Source of the DNA: Mucilaginibacter terrae
GTDB taxonomy: Bacteria; Bacteroidota; Bacteroidia; Sphingobacteriales; Sphingobacteriaceae
DNA: 64,000 nucleotides
Reading direction: 5' to 3'
NCBI RefSeq assembly: GCF_031951985.1
Contig: NZ_JAVLVU010000001.1
Coordinates: forward strand, 1,054,001-1,118,000
Position 1 is the stretch's first letter. The number at the start of each line of letters is the position of its first letter. Made by a program: the position numbers and the translations under genes. Positions 7,756 through 16,009 of the stretch are shown one piece after another. The notes beneath the pieces were generated by a model that ran no database searches, was not told where the DNA came from, and was given only the letters and a program-made list of their open reading frames with translations.

Positions 7756-8673
7756 TTACTTAACAAAGTTTAATAAGATGTTAAGCGCATCGGCAGTGGT
7801 CAATGGCTCATCAAATGCTTCGGTAGCAGCTTTTGAACCGGCAATGCCTGATAATTCGACACCAGCCTGGGCGGTAATTGCTTCATTAGCATAAATTGGA
7901 TTGGTAGCTGCAGTTGCTTGTGATGTTACCGTAATACCACTGGCGGTAGTACCGTCGCCAGTTACCCATGAGCGGAAATTGGCCGGGGCACCCGCACGAG
8001 TTGCACGTAAACGACGTATATAAGCCGCGTGGCGAGCCTCAACCGAGTGAATATTTAATGCTGCAGTAAGCTCAACCTGGCGACCTTTTAAAAATCCAGC
8101 CTGGCCTTTGTAAGCACGAACGCCGGTATCTTCAAAGGCTTGTGATACAGCAAGGAAAATATCATAGTTACTAAATACGGCACTGAATGGGCCTGCCCCT
8201 GGAACCGTTCCCTTTGCATTGCCCGAAAAATCGTAGCTGGTAGAAAAAGTACCTACCGGTAAAGCAGTTGTTGTACGTGCTTTATTAGCAGCCGATTCGT
8301 TAGCCGAAGTTAATACGTTTCTCAGGAAAGTTACGTGATTATTCTCATCGGCCTGAATTAACTTGATTGCAGCTAAATCATTAGCGGGTATTAACAAAGT
8401 ACCTGCGGTTGCACGGGCAACGGCGGTATTATAAAAAGTGGCTTCTATCAGCTCAGCAGTTAAAGCAAAGTTCAACACATCGGCAACCGAAGGTGTTGTA
8501 GTTTGCCCGTAAGCTTTTTTAAATAACGTGCCAAAAGCAAATGGTAAAGCGGCTACGGCCACTTTTGAACCAAAGCTTGTAATATTTTTTATAGCAGCGC
8601 GGCGCGGACTTATTCTGTCGGCAAATTCCGGATCGGCTGTCTGTATATCGTCTATGAGATTTAAAATATCCAT
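7756..8673 (-). CDS. Ferritin-like domain protein (second of pair)
   Basis: This 305-residue protein has an N-terminal arginine-containing leader (SPRRAAIKN) and a hydrophobic segment (VAVAALPFAFGTLF), followed by a ferritin-like domain. Candidate di-iron ligands lie in NFALTAELIEATFY, QADENNHVTFLRN, AFEDTGVRAYKG and SVEARHAAYIRRL. It belongs to the Ferritin_2 type (DUF-like, PF13668) that is often exported in Bacteroidota. It is 24 bases downstream of a shorter relative at 8698, so the two form an operon. Iron oxidation or storage in the periplasm is a plausible role but is not demonstrated. Confidence 0.78.
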   Translation of the reverse strand: MDILNLIDDIQTADPEFADRISPRRAAIKNITSFGSKVAVAALPFAFGTLFKKAYGQTTTPSVADVLNFALTAELIEATFYNTAVARATAGTLLIPANDLAAIKLIQADENNHVTFLRNVLTSANESAANKARTTTALPVGTFSTSYDFSGNAKGTVPGAGPFSAVFSNYDIFLAVSQAFEDTGVRAYKGQAGFLKGRQVELTAALNIHSVEARHAAYIRRLRATRAGAPANFRSWVTGDGTTASGITVTSQATAATNPIYANEAITAQAGVELSGIAGSKAATEAFDEPLTTADALNILLNFVK

Positions 8674-8697
8674 GGTATTTTCTTGATAAGGTTAATA

Positions 8698-9399
8698 TTA
8701 AGAGCCTAAACCTGTTGCGCTAAGGGTATAACCGGTAGCTATGAATGAATTGGCCAAAGGTAAAACCTGTGCCGGAGTCATTGATTTTTCTAAACCGTTT
8801 GACAAATCAACAACTGTTGAATCGGCAAAATTTAAACCCAGTAAATTGCGGATCAATGCAGCATGACGAGCCTCAACCGATACAATTTTACCTGCCAAAG
8901 TCAGGTAATTTACATCTTGAATAAGGTAACCAGCACCATTATAAGCAGCTACACCCAAATCTTCAAAAGTTTTGGCAGCACCTAATACCGCAGCCCTGTT
9001 TGAAAAATTGATGCTGGCAAAATTAGGTACCAACGCAGGAATAGCGTTGGTAGCCAATGCTTTTTTAAAAAACTCACGGTGTATAACCTCATGATCTCTA
9101 ACCTCGGTTAGCAAGCCCAGTTCTTCTGAACTTATACCAGCATATGGAGTAGCTACTACCTGCGTGTAAAAAGCTGCTTCAAGTTGCTCTAAGGCGTACG
9201 CATAATTTAATACAGCAATATCTCCGGTTCCTAAATTATAATATTGTGTGCTGCTGGTGTCAATGTCTTCGTCCAATTTACTGCAAGCAGTAGTTGTTAA
9301 AACACCTGCCATTACTGCGCTTGCTCCGGCAAACCTCAGGAAGGAACGCCGCGCCATAGCTTGGCCCTCAAGAAAGTTTTCTTGTGTTGTTGTTTTCAT
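8698..9399 (-). CDS. Tat-exported ferritin-like domain protein (first of pair)
   Basis: The 233-residue protein carries a twin-arginine signal (RRSFLRFAGASAVMAGVL) followed by a lipobox-like TACSK, suggesting a Tat-exported, possibly lipidated protein. The ferritin-like domain has the same order of metal-binding helices as its neighbour: ALEQLEAAFY, VRDHEVIHREFF, FEDLGVAAYNG and SVEARHAALIRNL. Tat export fits a protein that folds around metal before export. It leads a two-gene operon with the 305-residue paralogue. Substrate and partner are unknown. Confidence 0.8.
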   Translation of the reverse strand: MKTTTQENFLEGQAMARRSFLRFAGASAVMAGVLTTTACSKLDEDIDTSSTQYYNLGTGDIAVLNYAYALEQLEAAFYTQVVATPYAGISSEELGLLTEVRDHEVIHREFFKKALATNAIPALVPNFASINFSNRAAVLGAAKTFEDLGVAAYNGAGYLIQDVNYLTLAGKIVSVEARHAALIRNLLGLNFADSTVVDLSNGLEKSMTPAQVLPLANSFIATGYTLSATGLGS

Positions 9400-9509
9400 A
9401 AGTAAGAAACTTGGTTAATTATTAGATTAGTTATATTGACAACTACGTCAAAAAATACACTTTGGTTTTAATGCAGGCAGTATATTTCTCACAACCCCAC
9501 TGTTTTACA

Positions 9510-9517
9510 TATATTTG
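9510..9517 (+). promoter_or_regulatory. -7 box of scpB
   Basis: TATATTTG matches TAnnTTTG perfectly and ends four bases before the scpB start codon. A clear -33 element was not seen. Confidence 0.5.
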
Positions 9518-9521
9518 AGTG

Positions 9522-10079
9522 ATGCAACTGGAACAAAATATAGAGGCTTTGATATTTGCCTCTGAGCAAGGCATACGTATTGAGGAGATTATATATTGCC
9601 TGCAAGCCTCGCTAAATGCCGAAGTTGAAGAAGCTGATATAACGGCAGCCATACAGGCTATCAAACAAAAATACGAGGCCGATGCGCTGGCTATTGAACT
9701 GGTGAAAATTAATAACGGCTACCAGTTTTTAACCAAAAAAGCATATCACCAGATTATAAGTCAATTGCAGTTGCAACGTTCTAAAAAGAAACTGAGCCAG
9801 GCCGCGCTCGAAACTTTAGCCATTATAGCTTACAAGCAGCCGGTAACTAAATTAGAGATTGAGCAAATAAGGGGTGTAAACTGCGATTATTCGGTACAAA
9901 AACTTTTAGAAAAAGAGCTCATCAGCATTACGGGTAAGGCCGATACCGTAGGCAAACCCTTGTTATATGGCACCAGCAACCTTTTTGCCGATTATATGGG
10001 AATTCACAGTATAAACGAGCTTCCGTCATTAGCCGAGTTGAGTAATTCTACCAATACCATTGGTAATGAGCAGGAATAA
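9522..10079 (+). CDS. scpB: Segregation and condensation protein B
   Basis: The 185-residue protein has the two winged-helix domains of ScpB, with the family blocks NIEALIFASEQGI at the N-terminus and KLSQAALETLAIIAYKQPVTKLEIEQIRGV in the middle, followed by VGKPLLYGTSNLFADYMG. ScpB dimers bind ScpA and bridge the SMC heads in chromosome condensation. The ATG at 9522 is preferred over an overlapping GTG three bases upstream. ScpA is not adjacent. It is a single-gene unit with a probable leaderless start. Confidence 0.93.
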   Translation: MQLEQNIEALIFASEQGIRIEEIIYCLQASLNAEVEEADITAAIQAIKQKYEADALAIELVKINNGYQFLTKKAYHQIISQLQLQRSKKKLSQAALETLAIIAYKQPVTKLEIEQIRGVNCDYSVQKLLEKELISITGKADTVGKPLLYGTSNLFADYMGIHSINELPSLAELSNSTNTIGNEQE

Positions 10080-10197
10080 ATTTTTTGCAGGCTTTTGCTC
10101 AAATCGTTTTTTAATTATTTTTGGACTACAAACTATTGCAAAACGCTATATTTAAATATCGTTAAGGAACAGAATCACTAACAAAATAACATTCACC

Positions 10198-10404
10198 ATG
10201 CAAACGCCCACACTTACTGCCGGCAAACGCGTTTCCCCTAAAAACGACTTTGCCAAAAAATCTGCCGAAGAGCCAGACGAGCAAGAAGAAATTAATGACA
10301 CCAATGATTTTGATGATGACTTTGAAGATGATTCATTAGATGACCTGGATTATGATGAGGTTGATACTTTTGACGACGAAGAAGACGACGACGAAGATTT
10401 TTAA
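10198..10404 (+). CDS. Small highly acidic protein
   Basis: The 68-residue protein has a short basic head (TAGKRVSPKNDFAKK) and then an almost continuous Asp/Glu tail from residue 24 on, broken by Phe, Leu and Tyr. It has no cysteine, signal peptide or recognisable fold and should be disordered. A terminator follows 33 bases after the stop, so it appears to be a real monocistronic gene. Comparable acidic tails occur in chaperone-like and nucleic-acid mimic proteins, but no function can be assigned. Confidence 0.65.
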   Translation: MQTPTLTAGKRVSPKNDFAKKSAEEPDEQEEINDTNDFDDDFEDDSLDDLDYDEVDTFDDEEDDDEDF

Positions 10405-10436
10405 TACGATCATCCTTAAAATCAAAATATTAACCA

Positions 10437-10466
10437 GCATCCGGTTTACTACCGGGTGCTTTTTTG
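10437..10466 (+). terminator. Terminator of the acidic-protein gene
   Basis: AGCATCCGG/CCGGGTGCT forms a stem with a short loop and is followed by six T residues. Confidence 0.8.
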
Positions 10467-10476
10467 TTATATGCCC

Positions 10477-10484
10477 TATCTTTG
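10477..10484 (+). promoter_or_regulatory. -7 box of the GNAT-fold gene
   Basis: TATCTTTG matches TAnnTTTG and ends four bases before the ATG at 10489, again predicting a leaderless transcript. It lies only 11 bases behind the upstream terminator. Confidence 0.55.
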
Positions 10485-10488
10485 TTAA

Positions 10489-11607
10489 ATGACTGTTACC
10501 CAAGTTGCCGGCAAGCGTACCCAACAGGCGTTTTTAGATACCGCTCGTATTATTTACCAAAACGACACTAATTTTATTTGTCCACTTGATGATGATATTG
10601 AAGCCGTATTCGACACTAAAAAAAATCCCTTTTTTGGCTTTGGAAAAGCCATACGCTGGATATTGACGGATGGCGATGGAAAACTTATTGGGCGGGTTGC
10701 AGCCTTCATTAACGAAAAAAAGGCATACAACTACGAACAGCCCACCGGCGGCATGGGCTTTTTTGAGTGTATTGATGATGAAAAAGCGGCATTCTTACTG
10801 TTTGATACCGCCAAAGCATGGCTGCAGCAAAACGGTATGCAGGCCATGGACGGCCCTATTAATTTTGGTGAAAACGATATGTTTTGGGGATTACTCATCG
10901 AGGGTTTTGTGCCGCAATCATACGGTATGAATTATAATCCGCCTTACTACAAAAAGTTTTTTGATGCCTACGGCTTTAAAACCCAGTACGAGCAAATTAC
11001 CAATCACATTAGTGCTCATAAACCATTTCCCGATAGGTTTACCAAAATTGCCAATTGGGTGGCACAAAAACCCGGCTACAGGTTCGAGCATTTAAAGGCA
11101 TCGGAAATTGAGAAGTTTGCGGCCGACTTTATGGAAATATACAATGATGCCTGGAAAGACTTTGAAAACTTTGTACCCATTAAGCGCGAAACTATTTTAG
11201 AAACATTCCGCAAAATGAAGATGATCATGGACGAGAACCTCATCTGGTTTTCGTACGTTGACGATGAGCCTGCCGCCTTTGTGGTAGTATTGCCCGATGC
11301 CAACCAAATGATCAAGGGTTTTAACGGCAAACTTACCCTGCTCAATAAGCTGCGTTTTGTATACAACAAGTGGAAAGGCGTAAGCCGCATGCGGGCCATT
11401 GTAATGGGCACCAAAACCAAGTTTCAAAAACACGGGCTTGAATCAGTTATGTTTATCAAACTAAAAGAATATGTACTACCCCTAAAGCAATACGACGAAA
11501 TGGAACTCTCATGGGTGGGTGATTTTAATGACAAGATGATAGCCTTGCACGAAGCCATGGGTGGTGTTTTAGGCAAAAAACACGCTACTATGCGGTATAT
11601 TTTTTAG
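10489..11607 (+). CDS. GNAT-fold protein of unknown substrate
   Basis: The 372-residue protein looks like a two-lobed acyltransferase. The first lobe has GKLIGRVAAFINEKKAYNY and GGMGFFECIDDEKAAFLLFDTAKAWL, which fits beta-4/alpha-3 of the GNAT fold, then MDGPINFGENDMFWGLLIEGF. The second lobe begins near WFSYVDDEPAAFVVVLPD and ends with ELSWVGDFNDKMIALHEAMGG. Such proteins are conserved in Bacteroidota and usually called N-acetyltransferase-like without a known substrate. It lies nine bases upstream of a small unknown gene. Confidence 0.6.
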   Translation: MTVTQVAGKRTQQAFLDTARIIYQNDTNFICPLDDDIEAVFDTKKNPFFGFGKAIRWILTDGDGKLIGRVAAFINEKKAYNYEQPTGGMGFFECIDDEKAAFLLFDTAKAWLQQNGMQAMDGPINFGENDMFWGLLIEGFVPQSYGMNYNPPYYKKFFDAYGFKTQYEQITNHISAHKPFPDRFTKIANWVAQKPGYRFEHLKASEIEKFAADFMEIYNDAWKDFENFVPIKRETILETFRKMKMIMDENLIWFSYVDDEPAAFVVVLPDANQMIKGFNGKLTLLNKLRFVYNKWKGVSRMRAIVMGTKTKFQKHGLESVMFIKLKEYVLPLKQYDEMELSWVGDFNDKMIALHEAMGGVLGKKHATMRYIF

Positions 11608-11616
11608 TACCCATTT

Positions 11617-12000
11617 ATGAATATTGAAAGGTTAATAGATGTTATTAAACAACAAGCTGAAATGTTCATGCTTGAAATTGGAGCATTTTATCCTTTTGCT
11701 ACGGCAATTAATTCAAATAATGAAATTGTTCCTATTGGCGCTTATATAGAAGATAAAAACGACACCCCTGCATCTCAAGACATCATAAATCTACTTGAGA
11801 AAGGTATTTTTCATGAGATTAACAACGGCTATTACAGGATTGCAGCTATTGTAGTTGATATAACTATTACAAAAAAAACAGTTAATTATGATGCTATGCA
11901 AATTCGTTTCTACGAAAAGAACAATGCCTATAAAAAGCATTTTATCTATGTAATTAATAGTAATAATGTGATGTTTACCGAAGTACAGGAGTCGTTGTAA
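11617..12000 (+). CDS. Hypothetical 127-residue protein
   Basis: The protein is cytoplasmic, with no signal or membrane segment, and reads as an alpha/beta fold: a helix (IERLIDVIKQQAEMF), strands (YPFATAIN, IVPIGAYIE), a helix (DIINLLEKGIF) and paired strands (YRIAAIVVDITI, AMQIRFYEK, KKHFIYVI). The gene is visibly more AT-rich than its neighbours and starts only nine bases after the GNAT-fold gene. Lone small proteins of this shape are sometimes immunity or stress proteins, but nothing here supports a specific role. Confidence 0.6.
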   Translation: MNIERLIDVIKQQAEMFMLEIGAFYPFATAINSNNEIVPIGAYIEDKNDTPASQDIINLLEKGIFHEINNGYYRIAAIVVDITITKKTVNYDAMQIRFYEKNNAYKKHFIYVINSNNVMFTEVQESL

Positions 12001-12001
12001 G

Positions 12002-12821
12002 TTACCTAAATTTACTATAATACAGTTTAAATCTGCTTTCAAAAAACTCAAAACTACCATAGCATTGGGACAGAACATCATAAGAGCTTTTGCCGTTATT
12101 AAGCATGTTGAGTATTTGCTTAATTAATTGCGGATTGGTTTTAATTATGTAATAAACAATGGCATAAGCTATGCTGTATTGCGCCGTTGCCTGGTCTTTT
12201 AAGTTCCAGGCAGCATTATTTGCAGGACTTAAAAACTGAGTAAGATTTAGCGTATTATCATTAACAAAACCTCCTACCTGCATAATCCTTCCTTTTTGCG
12301 GGTCAACATACACCCGGCCTTTTTCATCGAGGTACAATGATTCAAAGAAAGTAGAGAGACCCTCGTTTATCCATTTGGGTACACCGTAATAATTGTGGTA
12401 ATGCATAAACAAGTGGCTTGCCTCATGCACAATTACATTCTGGTAATCATCGCCTTTATAAACATAGCATTCGCGTAATGCCCGAATAAAAGCCGGTTTT
12501 AGTAACGAGTGCATGCATCCCATCCCATACTTTTAAAAATTCGCTGCGGCTTTTGTAAAGGTTTATTACAACAGGAAGACTATCAGGAATGATCTTATCA
12601 AACAGGCCATTGTAAACAAAAGCCTCATACCTTACCAGTTTGGTAAGCGCAAGTGTATCTTCGGCAGCAAGTTTAAACCCATAGCATTTAATAACCAGTT
12701 TTTGCGCCTTGGCAGGAATTATAAAAAAGAGGCATAAAAAAACAGCCGGTAAAAATCTAATCAATTTTTTACCGGCTGATGCAACTTTAAGCTGTTGCTT
12801 TGCTTTGTCTAAGCTCTTCAA
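12002..12821 (-). pseudogene. Zinc metallopeptidase (HExxH, peptidase MA-like), broken by a frameshift
   Basis: Two overlapping reading frames make one protein. The first part (from 12821) has a signal peptide (LIRFLPAVFLCLFFIIPAKA) and a domain ending in KTGFYSGITR; the second (to 12002) continues with ECYVYKGDDYQ, then HEASHLFMH, an HExxH-type zinc site, and NEGLSTFFESLY with the third ligand region. The join near 12473-12480 needs one extra base. It is either a real inactivating deletion or a sequencing error. The start overlaps the upstream XRE gene by 35 bases; a TTG at about 12764 could avoid this. Family: exported peptidases acting on unknown cell-surface substrates. Confidence 0.75.
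12744..12777 (-). terminator. Hairpin behind the XRE gene, inside the peptidase leader
   Basis: AGCCGGTAAAAAT pairs with ATTTTTTACCGGCT around a seven-base loop, 10 bases after the XRE stop. It lies within the 5' coding part of the peptidase, so it may attenuate read-through into that gene. Confidence 0.6.
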
Positions 12822-13128
12822 ACAGCTCTATAACTTTTTTCTGGAGGTCAATAACTTCGGTTTCCCTATCCATCAGCTTCTTGTTAACGTTTTCAAGTTC
12901 GTTCAGGTACTTCTGCTCGTACTCGGCATCGTTAAAAGTAAGTAATTGCACTACTGACATTTCAAACAAATTAGCAATTTGCTCTAACCTTGACAGGTTG
13001 ATGTCGGTTATACCCGTTTCAATTTTAGAAAATGCAGGTATGGAAATGTCGAGCCTTTTGGCTACATCTTCCTGACTCCATCCTTTTTGATGTCTTAACA
13101 ATCTAATTTTTTTGCCCAGTGTTTTCAT
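12787..13128 (-). CDS. XRE-family DNA-binding regulator with coiled-coil tail
   Basis: The 113-residue protein has an HTH_3/Cro-CI domain at residues 5-60 (GKKIRLLRHQKGWSQEDVAKRLDISIPAFSKIETG) and a C-terminal coiled coil (about 72-110, NELENVNKKLMDRETEVIDLQKKV in shorter heptads) suited to dimerisation. It has no sensor domain. It lies directly upstream of the damaged peptidase gene and downstream of mpl, with a hairpin after its stop. It may regulate its own unit, but no operator was identified. Confidence 0.85.
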   Translation of the reverse strand: MKTLGKKIRLLRHQKGWSQEDVAKRLDISIPAFSKIETGITDINLSRLEQIANLFEMSVVQLLTFNDAEYEQKYLNELENVNKKLMDRETEVIDLQKKVIELFEELRQSKATA

Positions 13129-13202
13129 TTTTTAGTGTTAGGGGATGAGGGTTTCTCAATAGTTAATAAAGTTACAATAAAAATTTATATATTAAAAATC
13201 AA

Positions 13203-14561
13203 TTATTTATTTAAAAATTTAGTAGATAATTCATTCAAATTAATTCCGCCAAAATTGCCAGAACTCATTAATAAAAGGTTTTTACCTGTTAAATCCTGTT
13301 GCTCCAGATAAGCGGCCAAATCCTGCTGTTGGTCAAAAAACAGCAGATCGGTGTTATCAAAAGCCGCCTTAACTACCTCGGCATCATAAGGTTCCATCTT
13401 TTTTTGTACAAACGTTTGTGCATCAATAAAAACAATGGCTTTGTCGGCCTCGTCCATACAACCGGCATACTCGCTCAAAAACTCTTTGTTTAGGCTGCTA
13501 AACGTGTGCAGTTCCATACAGGCTATTAACTCCCTGAACGGAAACTGCGTTTTAACCGCATTAATAGTAGCTTTTAACTTTGATGGAGAATGCGCAAAAT
13601 CTTTATATATATTGGTTACTTCGTTTTTGCCCAACAGCTCCAGGCGGCGGGCGGCGCCTTTAAAAGTAACCATGCTGCTATAAAAACCATCGGCAGCAAT
13701 TCCCAACGCTGCACATACAGAGCGGGCTGCCTCCATGTTTAGCAGGTTATGCTCACCAAAAACCTGTAAAGGATATTTCTTTTCGCCAATGTTTACCGAT
13801 GTAATTCCGTTCACTACTTCATACTCCGGTAAATTGTAAGCTGTTTTAGTAACCGGCGATTGGTTATCTTCAACTAACTTTTTGAGCACATCATCGTTGC
13901 CAGCATAAAATACCGAGCCTTGCGGCTGAATGGTTTGTATAAATATTTCGAATTGGTGGATATAGTTTTCAAATGTAGGAAACACGTTGATGTGATCCCA
14001 GGCAATGCCGCTTATAATACCAATATTGGCCTTATATAAATGAAACTTAGGTCTGCGATCAATAGGTGATGACAGGTATTCGTCTCCTTCTATTACAATA
14101 AGCGGCGCATCGCTCAATTGTACCATGGTATCAAAACCTTCCAGCTGTGCCCCTACCAGGTAATCAAACTGCTTACCAGCGGCCTGCAGGGCATGCAGTA
14201 TCATAGAAGTAATGGTGGTTTTACCATGGCTGCCACCAATTACCACACGTAATTTATCTTTAGATTGTTCGTAAACATACTCCGGGTACGAGTATATTTT
14301 GATGCCTTTTTGCTGCGCGGCTAATAATTCGGGGTTATCAACACGGGCATGCATACCTAAAATTACAGCATCAATATCATTGGTGATTTTTTCAGGATAC
14401 CAACCGTTTTGTTCAGGCAATATTCCCTGTTTAGCCAAACGAGAAATGGAAGGCTCGAACAACACATCGTCTGATCCTGTAACTTCAAAACCCTTTTTAT
14501 GTAAAGCAATAGCCAGGTTGTGCATTGCGCTGCCACCAATGGCTATAAAATGTACCTTCAT
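13203..14561 (-). CDS. mpl: UDP-MurNAc:L-alanyl-gamma-D-glutamyl-meso-DAP ligase
   Basis: The 452-residue protein is a Mur ligase: an N-terminal Rossmann-like domain (HFIAIGGSAMHNLAIAL), the ATP-binding loop GGSHGKTT at 109-116, the central block EGDEYLSSPIDRRPKF and a C-terminal domain with DFAHSPSKLKATI. The GGSAMHNLA start and the EGDEYLSS block separate Mpl from MurC. Mpl reattaches recovered murein tripeptide to UDP-MurNAc in peptidoglycan recycling, in the cytoplasm. The gene is monocistronic in this window; the ATG at 14561 fits the conserved N-terminus. Confidence 0.9.
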   Translation of the reverse strand: MKVHFIAIGGSAMHNLAIALHKKGFEVTGSDDVLFEPSISRLAKQGILPEQNGWYPEKITNDIDAVILGMHARVDNPELLAAQQKGIKIYSYPEYVYEQSKDKLRVVIGGSHGKTTITSMILHALQAAGKQFDYLVGAQLEGFDTMVQLSDAPLIVIEGDEYLSSPIDRRPKFHLYKANIGIISGIAWDHINVFPTFENYIHQFEIFIQTIQPQGSVFYAGNDDVLKKLVEDNQSPVTKTAYNLPEYEVVNGITSVNIGEKKYPLQVFGEHNLLNMEAARSVCAALGIAADGFYSSMVTFKGAARRLELLGKNEVTNIYKDFAHSPSKLKATINAVKTQFPFRELIACMELHTFSSLNKEFLSEYAGCMDEADKAIVFIDAQTFVQKKMEPYDAEVVKAAFDNTDLLFFDQQQDLAAYLEQQDLTGKNLLLMSSGNFGGINLNELSTKFLNK

Positions 14562-14739
14562 GTAAAATGATAGCTTTTAATAAGCCGTTGCAAATAAAAT
14601 CAAAAACTTCTAACAGAGCAAGTAATTTATTATGACGTTAATAAGTATAACCTTTATTAACACCTTATTTTTAAATTTTGACATATATAATGCCAATGTC
14701 ATGGTTTATTTAATGTTGTTACGGGAATAAACAAAACAT

Positions 14740-14771
14740 TACATTTGTACTGTAATAAATAAAATTACAGT
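14740..14771 (+). promoter_or_regulatory. Promoter and autoregulatory operator of the Rrf2 gene
   Basis: The -7 box TACATTTG (14740-14747) is followed by the palindrome ACTGTAAT-N7-ATTACAGT (14749-14771), which touches the start codon. The same palindrome with two changes recurs before the next gene, so it is probably the binding site of the regulator encoded here. Confidence 0.65.
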
Positions 14772-15182
14772 ATGACAGGGCGCTTTCAGATTGCGGTACA
14801 TATATTTACGTTGCTACATGCGGCCGGAGACGAATATATATCATCAGATTATATTGCCGGCAGCGTAAATATTAACCCGGTACTCATACGTAAGGAATTA
14901 AGTTATTTACGCAATTTAGGGTTGATAGCCAGTAAGGAGGGAAAAAGCGGCGGATATACCTTGGGTAAAAGCGCGGGAACCATTACTATGGCCGATATTT
15001 ATGAAGCAGTAATGGTCAATCCGGTTTTGGGTAAGGCTCGTAACCAGCCTAACCCTAAATGCCCCATTGGCCAACAAATTAGCAGTCACCTTAAAAATAT
15101 GGATGCCGAACTTACCCGTGTGATCACAGAAAAGCTACGCAGGCAAACATTAGCTGAATTTTACAAACAATTTAACACTTAA
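14772..15182 (+). CDS. Rrf2-family transcriptional regulator with a single cysteine
   Basis: The 136-residue protein has the Rrf2 winged helix: RFQIAVHIFTLLHA, then the recognition helix region SVNINPVLIRKELSYLRNLGLI and the wing KEGKSGGYTLGKS. Only one cysteine is present (Cys97 in PKCPIG), so it lacks the three-cysteine Fe-S site of IscR and NsrR and more closely resembles single-cysteine YwnA-like members that may sense thiols or electrophiles. It is followed by an NAD(P)-binding oxidoreductase gene that carries the same operator. The pair probably forms an autoregulated stress-response unit. Confidence 0.85.
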   Translation: MTGRFQIAVHIFTLLHAAGDEYISSDYIAGSVNINPVLIRKELSYLRNLGLIASKEGKSGGYTLGKSAGTITMADIYEAVMVNPVLGKARNQPNPKCPIGQQISSHLKNMDAELTRVITEKLRRQTLAEFYKQFNT

Positions 15183-15197
15183 TATTTTTTAACGTAA

Positions 15198-15220
15198 ACT
15201 GTAACATTTTAAATTACATT
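15198..15220 (+). promoter_or_regulatory. Second Rrf2-type operator
   Basis: ACTGTAAC-N7-ATTACATT repeats the upstream palindrome with the same seven-base spacer, five bases before the ATG of the oxidoreductase gene. This placement fits repression at the start of translation or transcription. Confidence 0.6.
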
Positions 15221-15224
15221 AATT

Positions 15225-15869
15225 ATGAAAATTGCAATTATAGGCGCAACAGGTTTTGTTGGCCCCAAAGTAGTAGCAGAAGCATTAAACCGTGGATATG
15301 AGGTTACGGCATTTGCCCGCCAACCCGAAAAGCTCGAAATAGAAAACAGTAAGCTTACCAAACAAGCGGTTGATATTTATGATACCGATATACTGGCAAA
15401 CCTGTTGGTTTGCCATGATGCGGTAATTAGTACCTTTAATGCTGGCTGGACCAACCCTAACCTGTACAACGACTTTTTGAACGGCTCACGTTCCATACAA
15501 GCGGCAGTTAAAAAAGCAGGCATAAAACGCTATTTAGTTGTAGGAGGAGCCGGAAGCTTACATACTGAACCCGGTGTACAACTGATAGACACTCCTCACT
15601 TCCCGGCTGAATACAAAGCAGGTGCCACCGCAGCCCGCGACTATTTAACCGAACTACGTACCGAGCAAGACCTGGACTGGACTTTTTTGAGCCCTGCAAT
15701 TTTCCTGCACTCGGGCAAACGTACCGGTGTTTTCCGTTTAGGTACTGAGCAACCCGTATTTAATGCAGAAGGTAAAAGCGAAATTTCGGCAGAAGATTTG
15801 GCCGTTGCTTTGGTTGATGAAGTAAAAAAGAACGAATTCGTAAAAGCGAGGTTTACTTTGGGATATTAA
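15225..15869 (+). CDS. NAD(P)H-binding, NmrA-like oxidoreductase
   Basis: The 214-residue protein is an atypical short-chain dehydrogenase fold: the nucleotide motif IGATGFVG (8-15) sits after the first strand, then AVISTFNAG, KRYLVVGGAGSL and LDWTFLSPAIF. It lacks the classic YxxxK pair in an obvious place, as usual for NmrA/HSCARG-type proteins that sense NAD(P) or act as quinone or flavin reductases. It is 42 bases downstream of the Rrf2 regulator and shares its operator, so it is probably induced by the signal the regulator detects. Substrate unknown. Confidence 0.8.
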   Translation: MKIAIIGATGFVGPKVVAEALNRGYEVTAFARQPEKLEIENSKLTKQAVDIYDTDILANLLVCHDAVISTFNAGWTNPNLYNDFLNGSRSIQAAVKKAGIKRYLVVGGAGSLHTEPGVQLIDTPHFPAEYKAGATAARDYLTELRTEQDLDWTFLSPAIFLHSGKRTGVFRLGTEQPVFNAEGKSEISAEDLAVALVDEVKKNEFVKARFTLGY

Positions 15870-15895
15870 TCCTTTTCATATCATTGTAAACAATA

Positions 15896-15940
15896 ATTGG
15901 CAATCTTGTTTCATATCAAAATGTGAGAAGATTGCCAATT
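15896..15940 (+). terminator. Long inverted repeat after the oxidoreductase gene
   Basis: AATTGGCAATCTT (about 15895-15907) pairs perfectly with 15928-15940 around a 20-base loop. There is no clear U-tract, so it may be a 3'-end hairpin or a degenerate member of the GGCAATCTC repeat family seen at 27106. Confidence 0.5.
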
Positions 15941-16009
15941 AGCTATTGCTGCTCTTGATGGTGATAGAACGACACCAAACAAGCACTTAAAACAATAATC
16001 TTATTTACT

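Noticed and set aside
14772..15182. The Rrf2 protein as IscR
   Set aside because: IscR needs three cysteines for its Fe-S cluster; only Cys97 is present and no isc genes are adjacent.
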